From: an uncultured Bacteroidaceae bacterium
Lineage (GTDB): Bacteria > Bacteroidota > Bacteroidia > Bacteroidales > Bacteroidaceae
Assembly: GCA_905236985.1 (NCBI GenBank)
Contig: CAJORF010000020.1
Location: 1-46,439 of the forward strand
Direction of reading: 5' to 3'
DNA length: 46,439 nucleotides
Shown here: piece after piece, positions 1-7,800 of the stretch
Position numbering within the stretch: position 1 is the stretch's first letter
How the letters are laid out: every line of letters starts with the position of its first letter
Position numbers and translations under genes: made by a program
The notes under the pieces: generated by a model
The model's database searches: none
What the model saw: only the letters and a program-made list of their open reading frames with translations
Told to the model about the DNA's origin: nothing

Positions 1-1
1 C

Positions 2-805
2 GCAGCTTTCGAACGTAGTGAGGCTCTCCCCCTTATGGGGGAGCGGGGAGAGGGTCTTCCCCGTGCCGCTATTATTAGAGAGAAAGGCACGAATGGCGAG
101 CGCGAAATGGCTTACTGCCTCTATCTCGCTGGTTTCGACGTGAAAGACGTCATGATGACTGACCTCATCACGGGTCGTGAAACATTGGACGACGTTCAGA
201 TGATTGTCTTCTGCGGCGGCTTCTCCAATAGCGACGTCCTTGGCTCCGCCAAGGGCTGGGCTGGTGCCTTTCTCTACAACCCAAAGGCCAAGGCTGCTCT
301 CGACCGCTTCTATGCCCGTCCCGACACCCTCTCACTCGGCATCTGCAACGGCTGTCAGCTGATGGTCGAGCTGAACCTGCTCGGCCTGAAGGGTGAGGAG
401 AAGATGCTCCACAATAACTCCCACAAGTTTGAGTCCGCCTTCCTCGGCCTCACCATCCCTGAGAACAAAAGTGTGATGCTGGGTTCACTGACAGGTTCCA
501 AACTTGGCATCTGGGTAGCTCACGGCGAGGGCAAGTTCCACCTGCCACTGCCTGAGAGCGCTTACAACATTGTTGCCAAATACAGCTACGATGCCTATCC
601 CGCCAATCCCAATGGCTCCGACTATAGTGTCGCAGGCCTCTGCTCTGCCGACGGTCGTCATCTGGCCATGATGCCCCACCTCGAACGCGCCATCTTCCCT
701 TGGCAATGCGCCTACTATCCTGCCAACCGCCGCATGGATGAAGTGACACCGTGGTGCGAAGCCTTCGTCAATGCCCGCCGCTGGTGCGAAACTCACTCCG
801 CTTGA
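2..805 (+). CDS. purL: Phosphoribosylformylglycinamidine synthase, C-terminal glutaminase part (5' end outside window)
   Basis: Converts FGAR to FGAM with glutamine and ATP in purine synthesis; only the class I glutamine amidotransferase domain lies here. The frame is open from base 2. The domain begins at AAIIREKGTNGERE and carries the strand VFCGGFSNSDVLGSAKGW, the nucleophile elbow GICNGCQLM (catalytic Cys in NGCQ) and the His-Glu pair in MMPHLERAIFPWQ. These match the end of the large single-chain PurL of about 1230-1300 residues. The ATG at 35 is not a start; it sits inside a hairpin repeat in the linker between the synthetase and glutaminase domains. The protein ends normally before TGA at 803-805. 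Confidence 0.95.
   Translation, partial: AAFERSEALPLMGERGEGLPRAAIIREKGTNGEREMAYCLYLAGFDVKDVMMTDLITGRETLDDVQMIVFCGGFSNSDVLGSAKGWAGAFLYNPKAKAALDRFYARPDTLSLGICNGCQLMVELNLLGLKGEEKMLHNNSHKFESAFLGLTIPENKSVMLGSLTGSKLGIWVAHGEGKFHLPLPESAYNIVAKYSYDAYPANPNGSDYSVAGLCSADGRHLAMMPHLERAIFPWQCAYYPANRRMDEVTPWCEAFVNARRWCETHSA
11..54. repeat. GC-rich palindromic repeat in the purL inter-domain linker
   Basis: CTCTCCCC at 24-31 pairs with GGGGAGAG at 45-52, and a nested alternative pairs CTCCCCC (26-32) with GGGGGAG (37-43). It is translated in frame as a low-complexity stretch (EALPLMGERGEGLP) just before the conserved glutaminase start. It resembles in style, but is not identical to, the GC-rich palindromes at 45468-45511 and 46160-46284. 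That it is inserted is inferred from its composition and its place in a linker. Confidence 0.6.
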
Positions 806-851
806 TCATACTAAAGGAATGAATTACTAACCAATAAACCATTTTGACATT

Positions 852-3737
852 ATGAACACGACATCCTATATGCCAATGTGGCACGGCAATCGTGTCCGCA
901 GCATTCTTATCGCTCTTATGACACTCGCCATCGGCCTCACCGCCTGTGGTGATAAGAATGAAATTGAAGATCCCGACAAACCCGTAATCCCTGTCACCCC
1001 CGTGAATCCCGAGGATTACGTGACCGTACCCAAAGGCGGCGGCACCATCACCAAGGGCGATATCTCTATCACCTTCCCCAGCGGCACGTTCTCGAAAGAC
1101 ACAAAAGTGGCCGTGACAGAAATGAAAAAGGGCGATAGCGCAGGCGAGAAAGAGGCTTCAAGCTTCTACCAGATTGTCATGCCTGCAAAAACCAGTCAGG
1201 AACTTACTTTCAGCATTAAAAGCGACAAACTGGATGATGACGTTCAATTCGTCTCGTCAACACAAGGATGTCGGAAATCCATCGGGGAAGACTGTATGCA
1301 TCACATTTGCCTTCGAACAGACTACTCCGATGGAGCATACAGTGTGAGTCTGCCTGCGACACAAAATGATGAAGATGACGGCGACCTCACATTCAAGATG
1401 GGTTTGGCTCACGTCACTCAGCTCGAAGATAACTATGGCAAGGTCAAGGAAACACGCGCCGCTGACGGATCGATAGGAAATCTCAGATGGTATTTCGACC
1501 TTCACCCTGTGGACGAAGTCAAGATGTGGGCCGCCGGAGTAAGCTCAGACAAAGTGAAGGCAATAAAGCCCAAGATGAATGAATACGTCAAGGAAGCCAT
1601 TCAACAGTTACTCGATCTCGGATTCCAGATCAAGAAAGGACATGAAAATCCAATGGATCCGTTGAGCGCGAAGCCAGGACGACTGATACATTACTATTTC
1701 ATCTGGGATTCGGGTAATCCCAATGCTGACGGTTTCTTCAATCAAGATGCATTCTATGATGAGTACAGCACCATAGAAATCAATTTATACAAATATTTCA
1801 ATCATCCTGACGAGACAACACTTCGACAATCCGTCATACATGAGACGCTCCATTATTTCGAATCCGACTATGACCCCCGTTCACCTTTTAAGAAGAAATG
1901 GGTTCAAGGTGAAGAAAACGTGATTAATGAAGCGGCCTCTGTATGGGCCGAGCAGTTCATGGACAATGGGCGTATGAATGGTGAATTCCTCAGTGAGCGC
2001 TTGACTGAATTTCTTCAAAGTTGTGATGATTTGGAATCTGTATATGGAACCAAGACCCCGTCAATGAAACAATATGCCAATCATGGCTATGGAATGTCCG
2101 CCTTACTCTACTACCTCACCAAACCATCGAGCGGAATGGACGCGTTTGATATAGATAAAACAAAGATTGTGGAAATTTTTGATTTATGGAAATCCAAGAA
2201 TGCATACGTTCGAAAAACGTTCTTGCCTTTCGACAAATGGCTAATGAACCATGATTGTGGATTCATGAATTCCTACGCATACGAAGATTTCCTCATCGAA
2301 CTGTTGTCAGGTAAACTGGTACAGCATCAACTGATAAACCCATTCTATGTTCTGACCCGTTCATCTGATAAGCTAAGGACAGATACTAAAGTCGAAAAAA
2401 CAGGGGAATGTCTGAAACACGGATGTACGGCGAATGAGTTTATTTTCAGGTACTACAAGAATGCTCAGAATGCTCACTCCTTCAAAGGAAAGGAAATAGT
2501 CATCAAACAAACTGAACCTGATGTGACTGCCTGTGTTTTTGCCTCAGACATTGATGATGCAGCTAAATGTAAGAGTAAAATGATAGGAGGCAAATTGTGT
2601 GCAGGAGATTCTCTGGTGATCAGCGGAGAGGAGGTTGAGAAGCTGTTTGATGCAGGTCAGTTCTATTCACTGATGGTGGTTGCTCTCAATAGTTCGGGGG
2701 TCAAGGAATCCTATAACATCCAAGTCGAGCTACGCAGTGCTTTCTCCGTCTCGCCTGACTCGCTCGCCTTCACAGCTGACGGCGGTACACAAAGCACGTA
2801 CATCAAATATGGTACCTACAGCTATTATGGTGCCACAGTTCGCAGCGAAGGCCACGGATGGTGTGGCGTAGAAGCACCTGGTGGTCCATCTGGCGAAATT
2901 AAGGTTACCGTGCAACCTAACACCACTGGCCAGAAGCGCGAGTGCATTGTTGATTGCTACGTCAAACCTAATAGCAGTTCACCCGACTCTGAGAAGGTCC
3001 TGTTACCCGTCAAAGTGACGCAGGAGGCTGGCGACAACAGTCAGAGCGCAACCTATAAAATTGAGGCATATCTGACAGGCACGATTAGTGTAGATTGTGT
3101 CACAAAATATAATGACGGGCGTGAATCCAAAGGTGTGGCAAGCCTAGATCTTGACTTCTACAAGGATGAGATAGAGATGGAATATGCTGGAGGTACCCTG
3201 AAGGTTCAGGTATCCGATGACGACGCTACGCCCGAAACTCTGTCCTTCAGTGTCTCAGGCCTCACAGGAGACTACACCAGCGGTTCTATCCAAAGCATTA
3301 AGTATGAGAAAGAAGCGGGAATCCGTTTTGCATCTGGTATTGTTAAAGATGCCAATAACTACAGCAAGATGACATTGGAAATCGGGAGTCTTCCCCTTGA
3401 TGTAGGTTCTGTTTATAAGGGCGAATACGGTGGCACGCTATGGTTCATCGGCAAGGGGGAAAATCTGAAATCCGTGTCTCTCAAGTACCATATAGAACAG
3501 GACTTGACCGATGGCTCGTATGGCCCTGTCATCGGCCACAAGACATCAGATTATTCCTTTCATAGCGATGAGAGCAACTATCTGGGAGTCAAATGCGGCT
3601 TCTGGCGTAAATTCGACTATTCCTCAGTCCCCCGTAGCGTAACACCGCAGACAAAAGCGCCCTCCATGCCCTGGAATGGTGTGCCAGCCCCATCAGGAGC
3701 CTCGCTGTCCACACATGTCGAGGCAAACGTGCAATGA
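852..3737 (+). CDS. Large lipoprotein with HEXXH metallopeptidase-like region and BACON-like domain
   Basis: 961 aa. A hydrophobic N-terminus ends in the lipobox LTAC (Cys about residue 32), so the product is an outer-membrane or surface lipoprotein. A beta-rich region follows (about 55-200). A central helical region carries H330-E-T-L-H334 and, 26 residues on, NEAASVWAE (E360), the spacing and pattern of gluzincin zinc metallopeptidases. About residues 635-735 look like a BACON domain (FSVSPDSLAFTADGGTQ to LPVKVTQEAG). The C-terminal 200 residues are unassigned beta structure. The middle third is more AT-rich with different codon choice than the ends, hinting at a composite gene. It lies 46 bases after purL with no clear promoter and is followed by a strong hairpin. 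Protease activity is an inference; the substrate is unknown. Confidence 0.75.
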   Translation: MNTTSYMPMWHGNRVRSILIALMTLAIGLTACGDKNEIEDPDKPVIPVTPVNPEDYVTVPKGGGTITKGDISITFPSGTFSKDTKVAVTEMKKGDSAGEKEASSFYQIVMPAKTSQELTFSIKSDKLDDDVQFVSSTQGCRKSIGEDCMHHICLRTDYSDGAYSVSLPATQNDEDDGDLTFKMGLAHVTQLEDNYGKVKETRAADGSIGNLRWYFDLHPVDEVKMWAAGVSSDKVKAIKPKMNEYVKEAIQQLLDLGFQIKKGHENPMDPLSAKPGRLIHYYFIWDSGNPNADGFFNQDAFYDEYSTIEINLYKYFNHPDETTLRQSVIHETLHYFESDYDPRSPFKKKWVQGEENVINEAASVWAEQFMDNGRMNGEFLSERLTEFLQSCDDLESVYGTKTPSMKQYANHGYGMSALLYYLTKPSSGMDAFDIDKTKIVEIFDLWKSKNAYVRKTFLPFDKWLMNHDCGFMNSYAYEDFLIELLSGKLVQHQLINPFYVLTRSSDKLRTDTKVEKTGECLKHGCTANEFIFRYYKNAQNAHSFKGKEIVIKQTEPDVTACVFASDIDDAAKCKSKMIGGKLCAGDSLVISGEEVEKLFDAGQFYSLMVVALNSSGVKESYNIQVELRSAFSVSPDSLAFTADGGTQSTYIKYGTYSYYGATVRSEGHGWCGVEAPGGPSGEIKVTVQPNTTGQKRECIVDCYVKPNSSSPDSEKVLLPVKVTQEAGDNSQSATYKIEAYLTGTISVDCVTKYNDGRESKGVASLDLDFYKDEIEMEYAGGTLKVQVSDDDATPETLSFSVSGLTGDYTSGSIQSIKYEKEAGIRFASGIVKDANNYSKMTLEIGSLPLDVGSVYKGEYGGTLWFIGKGENLKSVSLKYHIEQDLTDGSYGPVIGHKTSDYSFHSDESNYLGVKCGFWRKFDYSSVPRSVTPQTKAPSMPWNGVPAPSGASLSTHVEANVQ

Positions 3738-3780
3738 CAGTGCCAGGGGCACGAGTGTCGTTGTCGCCTTATTCATCCTG

Positions 3781-3813
3781 CAAGCGCGTGAACCCTCTCC
3801 GTTCACGCGCTTG
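3781..3813 (+). terminator. Strong hairpin, probable terminator of the HEXXH lipoprotein gene
   Basis: CAAGCGCGTGAAC (3781-3793) pairs perfectly with GTTCACGCGCTTG (3801-3813) around a 7-base loop, 44 bases after the stop. The T tract after it is weak, so termination is likely but not certain. Confidence 0.65.
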
Positions 3814-3890
3814 TTCGTATCTGTCAGCTCATCATCTTCAGCGAAAAGCTACATATTTAGCCATTTTTGTCATTTTATGATAATTATTTT

Positions 3891-3921
3891 TTGATAATTT
3901 AGACAAAAGCATTACCTTTGC
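3891..3921 (+). promoter_or_regulatory. Bacteroidetes-type promoter for the ATPase gene
   Basis: A -33 TTG at 3891-3893 and a -7 box TACCTTTGC at 3913-3921 are 19 bases apart, matching the TTTG / TAnnTTTG consensus of the Bacteroidetes housekeeping sigma factor. The start codon is 20 bases downstream. Confidence 0.75.
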
Positions 3922-3940
3922 AGGCAATTAGTGAGAAAAT

Positions 3941-5092
3941 ATGATTGATAATCCCTTTGTAACCAATGGTTATGCAGGACATGAGTACTTCTGCGACCGC
4001 GTGGACGAAGCAGCGATGCTCACCAACCTCCTGACCAACGGCAATGATATCGCCCTGATGTCACCCCGTCGCGTGGGCAAGACCGACCTGATACAACACT
4101 GCTTCCAGCAGGAAAGCATCAAAGAGGACTATTTCTGTTTCCTCATAGACATCTATGCCACCAACTCGTTTCGCGATTTCGTCAGCGTGTTTGGCAAGTC
4201 TATCCTTGATGCCCTGAAGCCTAAAGGGCGCAGAGCTTGGGAGGCTTTCCTCAATGTGCTGTTGTCCGTGCGTTCTGAGATTACCTTCGACATCAATGGC
4301 AATCCTGTGTGGGGGCTGGGCGTAGGATCAATGGTTCCGCCCCAAACGACGCTCGATGAGATTTTCGCCTATTTGCATAGTGCCGACAGACATTGTCTGG
4401 TAGCCATTGATGAGTTTCAGCAGATTCTCTATTACAATGACAATCAGAATGTAGAGGCTGTTTTGCGCACGCAGATACAGAAGTGCTCCAACGCCAACTT
4501 CATCTTTGCCGGTTCGCAGCGTCATCTCATGAGCGAGATGTTCCTCTCGCCCTCACGTCCTTTTTACCAGTCGGTGGTTCCCATGAGCCTCGGAGCCATC
4601 CCTTTAGAACGTTACTGGGCATTCGCCGAACCGCAGTTTGCAAAGAATGGCAACCGACGAATCGCCTACGAAGTCGTGGTTTCTGTTTATCAGCGTTTTG
4701 AAGGCATCACGGCTAATGTCCAACGCATCATGAATATGCTCTATATGCTGACACCGAATGGCGAGACATGCACCATGGAGATGATTGACAAAGCCATTGA
4801 AACCTATCTCCAACTATCTTCCACCTATTACGAGGAGCTGCTCCGACAGATGCCTGAGAAGCAGCGCAATGTCTTCCTCGCCATCGCTGCCGAAGGACAG
4901 GTGAAAAACATTTCGGGGGGTAAATTTGTCCACAAATACCACCTCCCTTCAACCAGCTCTGTCGTTTCGGCTGTCAAAGGACTCCTCGAAAAGGATTTCA
5001 TCACTCAGAACGATAACGTCTATTGCGTTTACGACCGCTTCTTCCAACTCTGGTTAGAAAAGACCCTATCTTCCCCCATATCTAAAACGTAA
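3941..5092 (+). CDS. AAA-type ATPase of the archaeal-ATPase-like family
   Basis: 383 aa, cytosolic, no signal or membrane segment. Walker A is SPRRVGKTDL (about residues 42-51), Walker B is HCLVAIDEFQQI (about 150-161) and a sensor-like FIFAGSQRHLM follows. The C-terminal 90 residues (KQRNVFLAIAAEG through VYDRFFQLWLEK) look like the winged helix that ends this family. Such stand-alone STAND/AAA-like ATPases are common in Bacteroidales and mostly uncharacterised; regulatory, toxin-antitoxin-like and defence roles have been proposed for relatives, and nothing here chooses between them. The gene has its own promoter and lies 54 bases upstream of the chromate-transporter genes. Confidence 0.8.
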   Translation: MIDNPFVTNGYAGHEYFCDRVDEAAMLTNLLTNGNDIALMSPRRVGKTDLIQHCFQQESIKEDYFCFLIDIYATNSFRDFVSVFGKSILDALKPKGRRAWEAFLNVLLSVRSEITFDINGNPVWGLGVGSMVPPQTTLDEIFAYLHSADRHCLVAIDEFQQILYYNDNQNVEAVLRTQIQKCSNANFIFAGSQRHLMSEMFLSPSRPFYQSVVPMSLGAIPLERYWAFAEPQFAKNGNRRIAYEVVVSVYQRFEGITANVQRIMNMLYMLTPNGETCTMEMIDKAIETYLQLSSTYYEELLRQMPEKQRNVFLAIAAEGQVKNISGGKFVHKYHLPSTSSVVSAVKGLLEKDFITQNDNVYCVYDRFFQLWLEKTLSSPISKT

Positions 5093-5097
5093 TACAA

Positions 5098-5160
5098 ACG
5101 CCGTTCCGGCGTCCCAATTTTTCATTCTTCATTATTCATTTAAATAATGCTCGCATTATT
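5098..5160 (+). promoter_or_regulatory. Two small hairpins around the start of the first chromate-transporter gene
   Basis: ACGCCG-TTC-CGGCGT (5098-5112) is followed by an AT-rich run. AATAATGC (5143-5150) pairs with GCATTATT (5153-5160) and contains the ATG at 5147-5149. The second hairpin would hide the start codon. The first resembles ACGCTGTTCCAGCGT, present twice at 5704-5718 and 5780-5794. A role in translation is only an inference. Confidence 0.35.
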
Positions 5161-5677
5161 CACAACCTTCTTCCGCATCGGCCTTTTCACCATCGGCGGC
5201 GGTTACGCGATGATTCCACTCATCGAGGCGAAGGTCGTGGAGGAGAAGCAGTGGATCTCACGCGAGGATCTGCTCGACTTGATGGCTGTGGCGCAGTCGT
5301 GTCCTGGCATCTTCGCCGTGAACATCGCCATCTTCATCGGCTATAAACTGCGTGGCGTGGGCGGCGCACTGATGGCCACGCTCGGATGTATTATACCGTC
5401 GTTCCTCATCATCCTCGCCATTGCCCTCTTCTTCCGTCAGTTCCAAGACAACCCCTGGGTGGCCCGCGCCTTCCGTGGCATCCGTCCCTGTGTTGTCGCC
5501 CTCATCGCAGCTCCCACCTTCAAGATGGCTAAGACCGCCCAGATCGGCTGGACCAATGTCTGGATTCCCGTCCTCGGTGCCTTCCTCATCTGGATGTTCG
5601 GCATCTCACCCATCTGGGTCATCGCCGCCGCTGGATTGGGAGGTTATCTGTATGGGAAAATCGTGGAAAATGTATAA
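5147..5677 (+). CDS. chrA: Chromate transporter family protein, first short subunit
   Basis: 176 aa, one CHR domain. The motif FFRIGLFTIGGGYAMIPLIE at the N-terminus and the later AQSCPGIFAVNIAIFIGYKLRG are the signature segments of ChrA. Five or six membrane segments follow the usual short-chain layout. Short CHR proteins act as pairs from adjacent genes of opposite topology, and the second subunit is at 6215. Known members export chromate; the natural substrate in gut anaerobes is uncertain. The last codons overlap the left arm of the 31-bp inverted repeat (5669-5699), so the S23 cassette starts inside the 3' end of this gene. Confidence 0.9.
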   Translation: MLALFTTFFRIGLFTIGGGYAMIPLIEAKVVEEKQWISREDLLDLMAVAQSCPGIFAVNIAIFIGYKLRGVGGALMATLGCIIPSFLIILAIALFFRQFQDNPWVARAFRGIRPCVVALIAAPTFKMAKTAQIGWTNVWIPVLGAFLIWMFGISPIWVIAAAGLGGYLYGKIVENV

Positions 5678-5699
5678 TTGATAATGTATAATGTATAAT
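5669..5699. repeat. Left 31-bp inverted-repeat arm of the S23 cassette
   Basis: Built from TGTATAAT units. It is identical to the reverse complement of 6175-6205 and overlaps the stop codon of the first chromate-transporter gene (TAA at 5675-5677). Confidence 0.9.
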
Positions 5700-5839
5700 T
5701 AGCACGCTGTTCCAGCGTTTATTAATTAGCATCATGAAAGATAATAATATTTTGGCAGATAAAATAATGTATAATTAGCACGCTGTTCCAGCGTTTATTA
5801 ATTAGCATCATGAAAAATAATAATATTTTGGCAGATAAA
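5688..5839 (+). repeat. 76-bp tandem direct duplication at the 5' end of the S23 gene
   Basis: Bases 5688-5763 are repeated at 5764-5839 with one difference (G at 5740, A at 5816). Each copy holds a TGTATAATT end, the hairpin ACGCTGTTCCAGCGT and the first nine to ten codons of the S23 gene. The first copy gives a 14-codon ORF (5734-5778) that stops at TAG; the second copy leads the full gene. Confidence 0.9.
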
Positions 5840-6166
5840 AGTTTGAATTTCGGAGTTAGGATAGTAAACTGCTTCAAATTTCTCACCCGAGAGAAAAAAG
5901 AACATATGATGTCAAAACAGATATACAGAAGTGGGACAAGTATTGGTGCAAACATACATGAGGGGCTGCAAGCTCAGAGCAAGCCTGATTTCATCAGTAA
6001 AATGGGTATTGCATTAAAAGAAGCCAGTGAAACAGCATATTGGTTAAAGCTTTTGGTAAAAACAGATTATATTAGCCCCAAAATGTTTGATTCACTCATT
6101 ACAGACTGCGACGAACTAAGCCGCTTACTTACTGCTATTATCAAATCTGCTCGCGAAAACGAATAA
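5810..6166 (+). CDS. Four-helix-bundle protein, S23 / 23S rRNA intervening-sequence family
   Basis: 118 aa, the usual length of the family. The recognisable pattern is LNFGVRIVNCFKFL, the central RSGTSIGANIHEGLQAQSKP and a helical second half (FISKMGIALKEASETAYWLK) with LL and LSRLL helix ends. Members form pentameric four-helix bundles; some are encoded inside 23S rRNA intervening sequences, and the diversity-generating retroelement protein Avd has the same fold. No reverse transcriptase or template repeat lies nearby, so a retroelement role is unlikely. The start is ATG 5810; the same start region is duplicated upstream as a truncated copy. The function of the free-standing members is not known. 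Confidence 0.85.
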   Translation: MKNNNILADKSLNFGVRIVNCFKFLTREKKEHMMSKQIYRSGTSIGANIHEGLQAQSKPDFISKMGIALKEASETAYWLKLLVKTDYISPKMFDSLITDCDELSRLLTAIIKSARENE

Positions 6167-6174
6167 GCTTATCT

Positions 6175-6205
6175 ATTATACATTATACATTATCAATTAT
6201 ACATT
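6175..6205. repeat. Right 31-bp inverted-repeat arm of the S23 cassette
   Basis: Perfect reverse complement of 5669-5699. It begins 8 bases after the S23 stop codon and ends 9 bases before the start of the second chromate-transporter gene. Confidence 0.9.
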
Positions 6206-6214
6206 AACAAAGTT

Positions 6215-6787
6215 ATGCTCTACTTTCAACTCTTCTACACCTTCTTCCTCATCGGCCTCTTCGGCTTCGGCGGCGGTTACGCCATGATCTCGATGATTCA
6301 GGGTGAGGTCGTTACGAACCACCATTGGATGACCATGGGTGAGTTCACGGACATCGTCGCCGTGTCGCAGATGACGCCCGGCCCCATCGGCATCAACTCC
6401 GCCACATACGTCGGCTACACCGCTGTCGTCAACGCTGGCGGTACCCATTGGATGGGCATTCTCGGCTCAGCCACGGCTACCTTCGCCGTCGTGCTGCCCT
6501 CATTCATCCTGATGCTCATCATCGCCAAGTTTCTGATGAAGTATAAGCATCATCCGATGGTCGAGCACGTCTTCACAGCTCTGCGTCCTGCCGTCGTCGG
6601 TCTCCTCGCAGCTGCCTGCCTGCTGCTCATGACGCCCGACAACTTCTCCACGCCCTCCGAGAACCCGTGGCAGTTCTGGATCAGCGTCGCCATCTTCCTG
6701 CTGACGCTCATTGCCTGCCAGGTCTATAAGATGAGTCCCATCCGCGTCCTCCTCTGCTGCGCCCTCATCGGCATATTGCTGTTTTGA
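6215..6787 (+). CDS. chrA: Chromate transporter family protein, second short subunit
   Basis: 190 aa, one CHR domain. The N-terminus FFLIGLFGFGGGYAMISMIQ parallels the first subunit, and SQMTPGPIGINSATYVGYTAV is the second signature of the family. About six membrane segments. It probably pairs with the 176-aa product encoded at 5147-5677 to make one transporter. The two genes are separated by the inverted-repeat cassette, so the shared transcript would carry a long stem. GC content and codon use match the first subunit, unlike the AT-rich cassette between them. Confidence 0.9.
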   Translation: MLYFQLFYTFFLIGLFGFGGGYAMISMIQGEVVTNHHWMTMGEFTDIVAVSQMTPGPIGINSATYVGYTAVVNAGGTHWMGILGSATATFAVVLPSFILMLIIAKFLMKYKHHPMVEHVFTALRPAVVGLLAAACLLLMTPDNFSTPSENPWQFWISVAIFLLTLIACQVYKMSPIRVLLCCALIGILLF

Positions 6788-6947
6788 GTACCCTGATTTC
6801 ATCTGACTCCTTGAAAAGTAAGAGAAGAATTGAGATTCTGCCTTTCTTTTTTTGAAAATTGCACAATAAAAGACAATGTGTGCGCGTTACTTAAATGTAA
6901 GCATCACTCCCGATGCAAGCTTTACCTCATAAAAGAAACGTCTGCCT

Positions 6948-7106
6948 ATGGAGAAACCCGTACTCATTCCTGTGCAGTTGACGAATGTAATCACTGCTGA
7001 CCAATTCACAGCTTCACTTTGGATCGCTACCCGCAGCGACGTAGCCCCCAAAGCATCTATCCTCAACAAAATCCGTGCTCACGCCAGAGCCATACGACCA
7101 CTATGA
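6948..7106 (+). CDS. Possible 52-aa small protein coupled to rpe
   Basis: ATG at 6948, stop TGA at 7104-7106 sharing bases with the rpe start ATG at 7103 (ATGA overlap). The product is MEKPVLIPVQLTNVITADQF followed by a basic tail with SLWIATRSDVAPKAS and RAHARAIRPL. Codon choice resembles neighbouring real genes and the overlap suggests translational coupling. I do not recognise the family. It could also be a decayed gene end. The stretch 6788-6947 before it shows no clear promoter or gene. Confidence 0.4.
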   Translation: MEKPVLIPVQLTNVITADQFTASLWIATRSDVAPKASILNKIRAHARAIRPL

Positions 7107-7795
7107 TAGAACTGAGAACACAGGGCGACGGTCAGCACACGCTGATCTCGCCCAGCTTGCTGGCTGCCAACTTCGGTAATCTGCAAGCTGAGATGGAGTG
7201 GTTCAACCGCTCCGAGGCCGACTGGCTGCATCTGGATGTCATGGACGGCGTGTTCGTGCCGAACATCTCCTTCGGTTTTCCCGTGCTGAAGCATGTGGCG
7301 CGTATGACCACTAAGCCACTGGACGTTCATCTGATGATTGTTCAACCCGAGAAATTCATCTCGCAGGTGCGCGACCTCGGGGCAGCCATCATGAATGTGC
7401 ATCAGGAGGCGTGCGTCCATCTGCACCGCACGATTCAGCAGATTCACGAGGCGGGTATGCGCGCTGCCGTAACGCTGAACCCCGCCACACCTGTCTCGAC
7501 ACTCGAAGAGATCATCTGCGACGTCGATGTGGTGATGCTCATGACCGTCAACCCCGGCTTCGGTGCGCAGAAGTTCATCGAGCACAGCCTCGACAAGGTA
7601 CGACGTCTGCGTCAACTCATCGCCCAGTCGGGCTCGAAAGCCCTCATCGAGGTCGATGGAGGTGTGAACCGCACAACCGCTCCGCTGCTGCATCAAGCGG
7701 GTGTTGATGTCTATGTCGCTGGTAGCGCGCTTTATGGCAAGCCCGATCCAGTCAGTGAAGTACACGCCTTAAAATGTATTATTAATAACGGATAA
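7103..7795 (+). CDS. rpe: Ribulose-phosphate 3-epimerase
   Basis: 230 aa TIM barrel that interconverts ribulose 5-phosphate and xylulose 5-phosphate in the pentose phosphate pathway. Motifs: ISPSLLAANFGNLQAE at the start, LHLDVMDGVFVPNISFG (metal-binding His and catalytic Asp), LDVHLMIVQPE, VNPGFGAQKF, and ALIEVDGGVN with the phosphate-binding VAGSALYG near the end. The frame stays open to 7019, but those 28 extra residues are Pro/Gln/Arg-rich and not family-like, so ATG 7103 is chosen; it overlaps the stop of the 52-codon ORF. comEC follows 5 bases after the stop. Confidence 0.95.
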   Translation: MIELRTQGDGQHTLISPSLLAANFGNLQAEMEWFNRSEADWLHLDVMDGVFVPNISFGFPVLKHVARMTTKPLDVHLMIVQPEKFISQVRDLGAAIMNVHQEACVHLHRTIQQIHEAGMRAAVTLNPATPVSTLEEIICDVDVVMLMTVNPGFGAQKFIEHSLDKVRRLRQLIAQSGSKALIEVDGGVNRTTAPLLHQAGVDVYVAGSALYGKPDPVSEVHALKCIINNG

Positions 7796-7800
7796 TTGAT

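Larger units (their letters stand above)
5669..6205. mobile_element. S23/four-helix-bundle cassette bounded by perfect 31-bp inverted repeats
   Basis: The arm at 5669-5699 (AATGTATAATTGATAATG followed by TATAATGTATAAT) is the exact reverse complement of 6175-6205. The 537-bp unit holds only the gene at 5810-6166 plus a tandem duplication, and it separates two chromate-transporter genes that are normally adjacent. No transposase lies inside. The layout is like the intervening sequences found in some bacterial 23S rRNA genes, which carry an S23 ORF between paired ends. Mobility is an inference; the perfect repeats are seen directly. Confidence 0.6.

Noticed and set aside
5810-6166. Accessory protein of a diversity-generating retroelement
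   Set aside because: The fold is shared with Avd, but there is no reverse transcriptase, template repeat or variable repeat within the window.
7019-7102. Longer N-terminus for rpe
   Set aside because: The extra 28 residues are not family-like and overlap the coding-like 52-codon ORF in another frame.
7079-7765. 228-codon minus-strand frame opposite rpe
   Set aside because: It is a shadow of a well-identified gene with no domain or start context.
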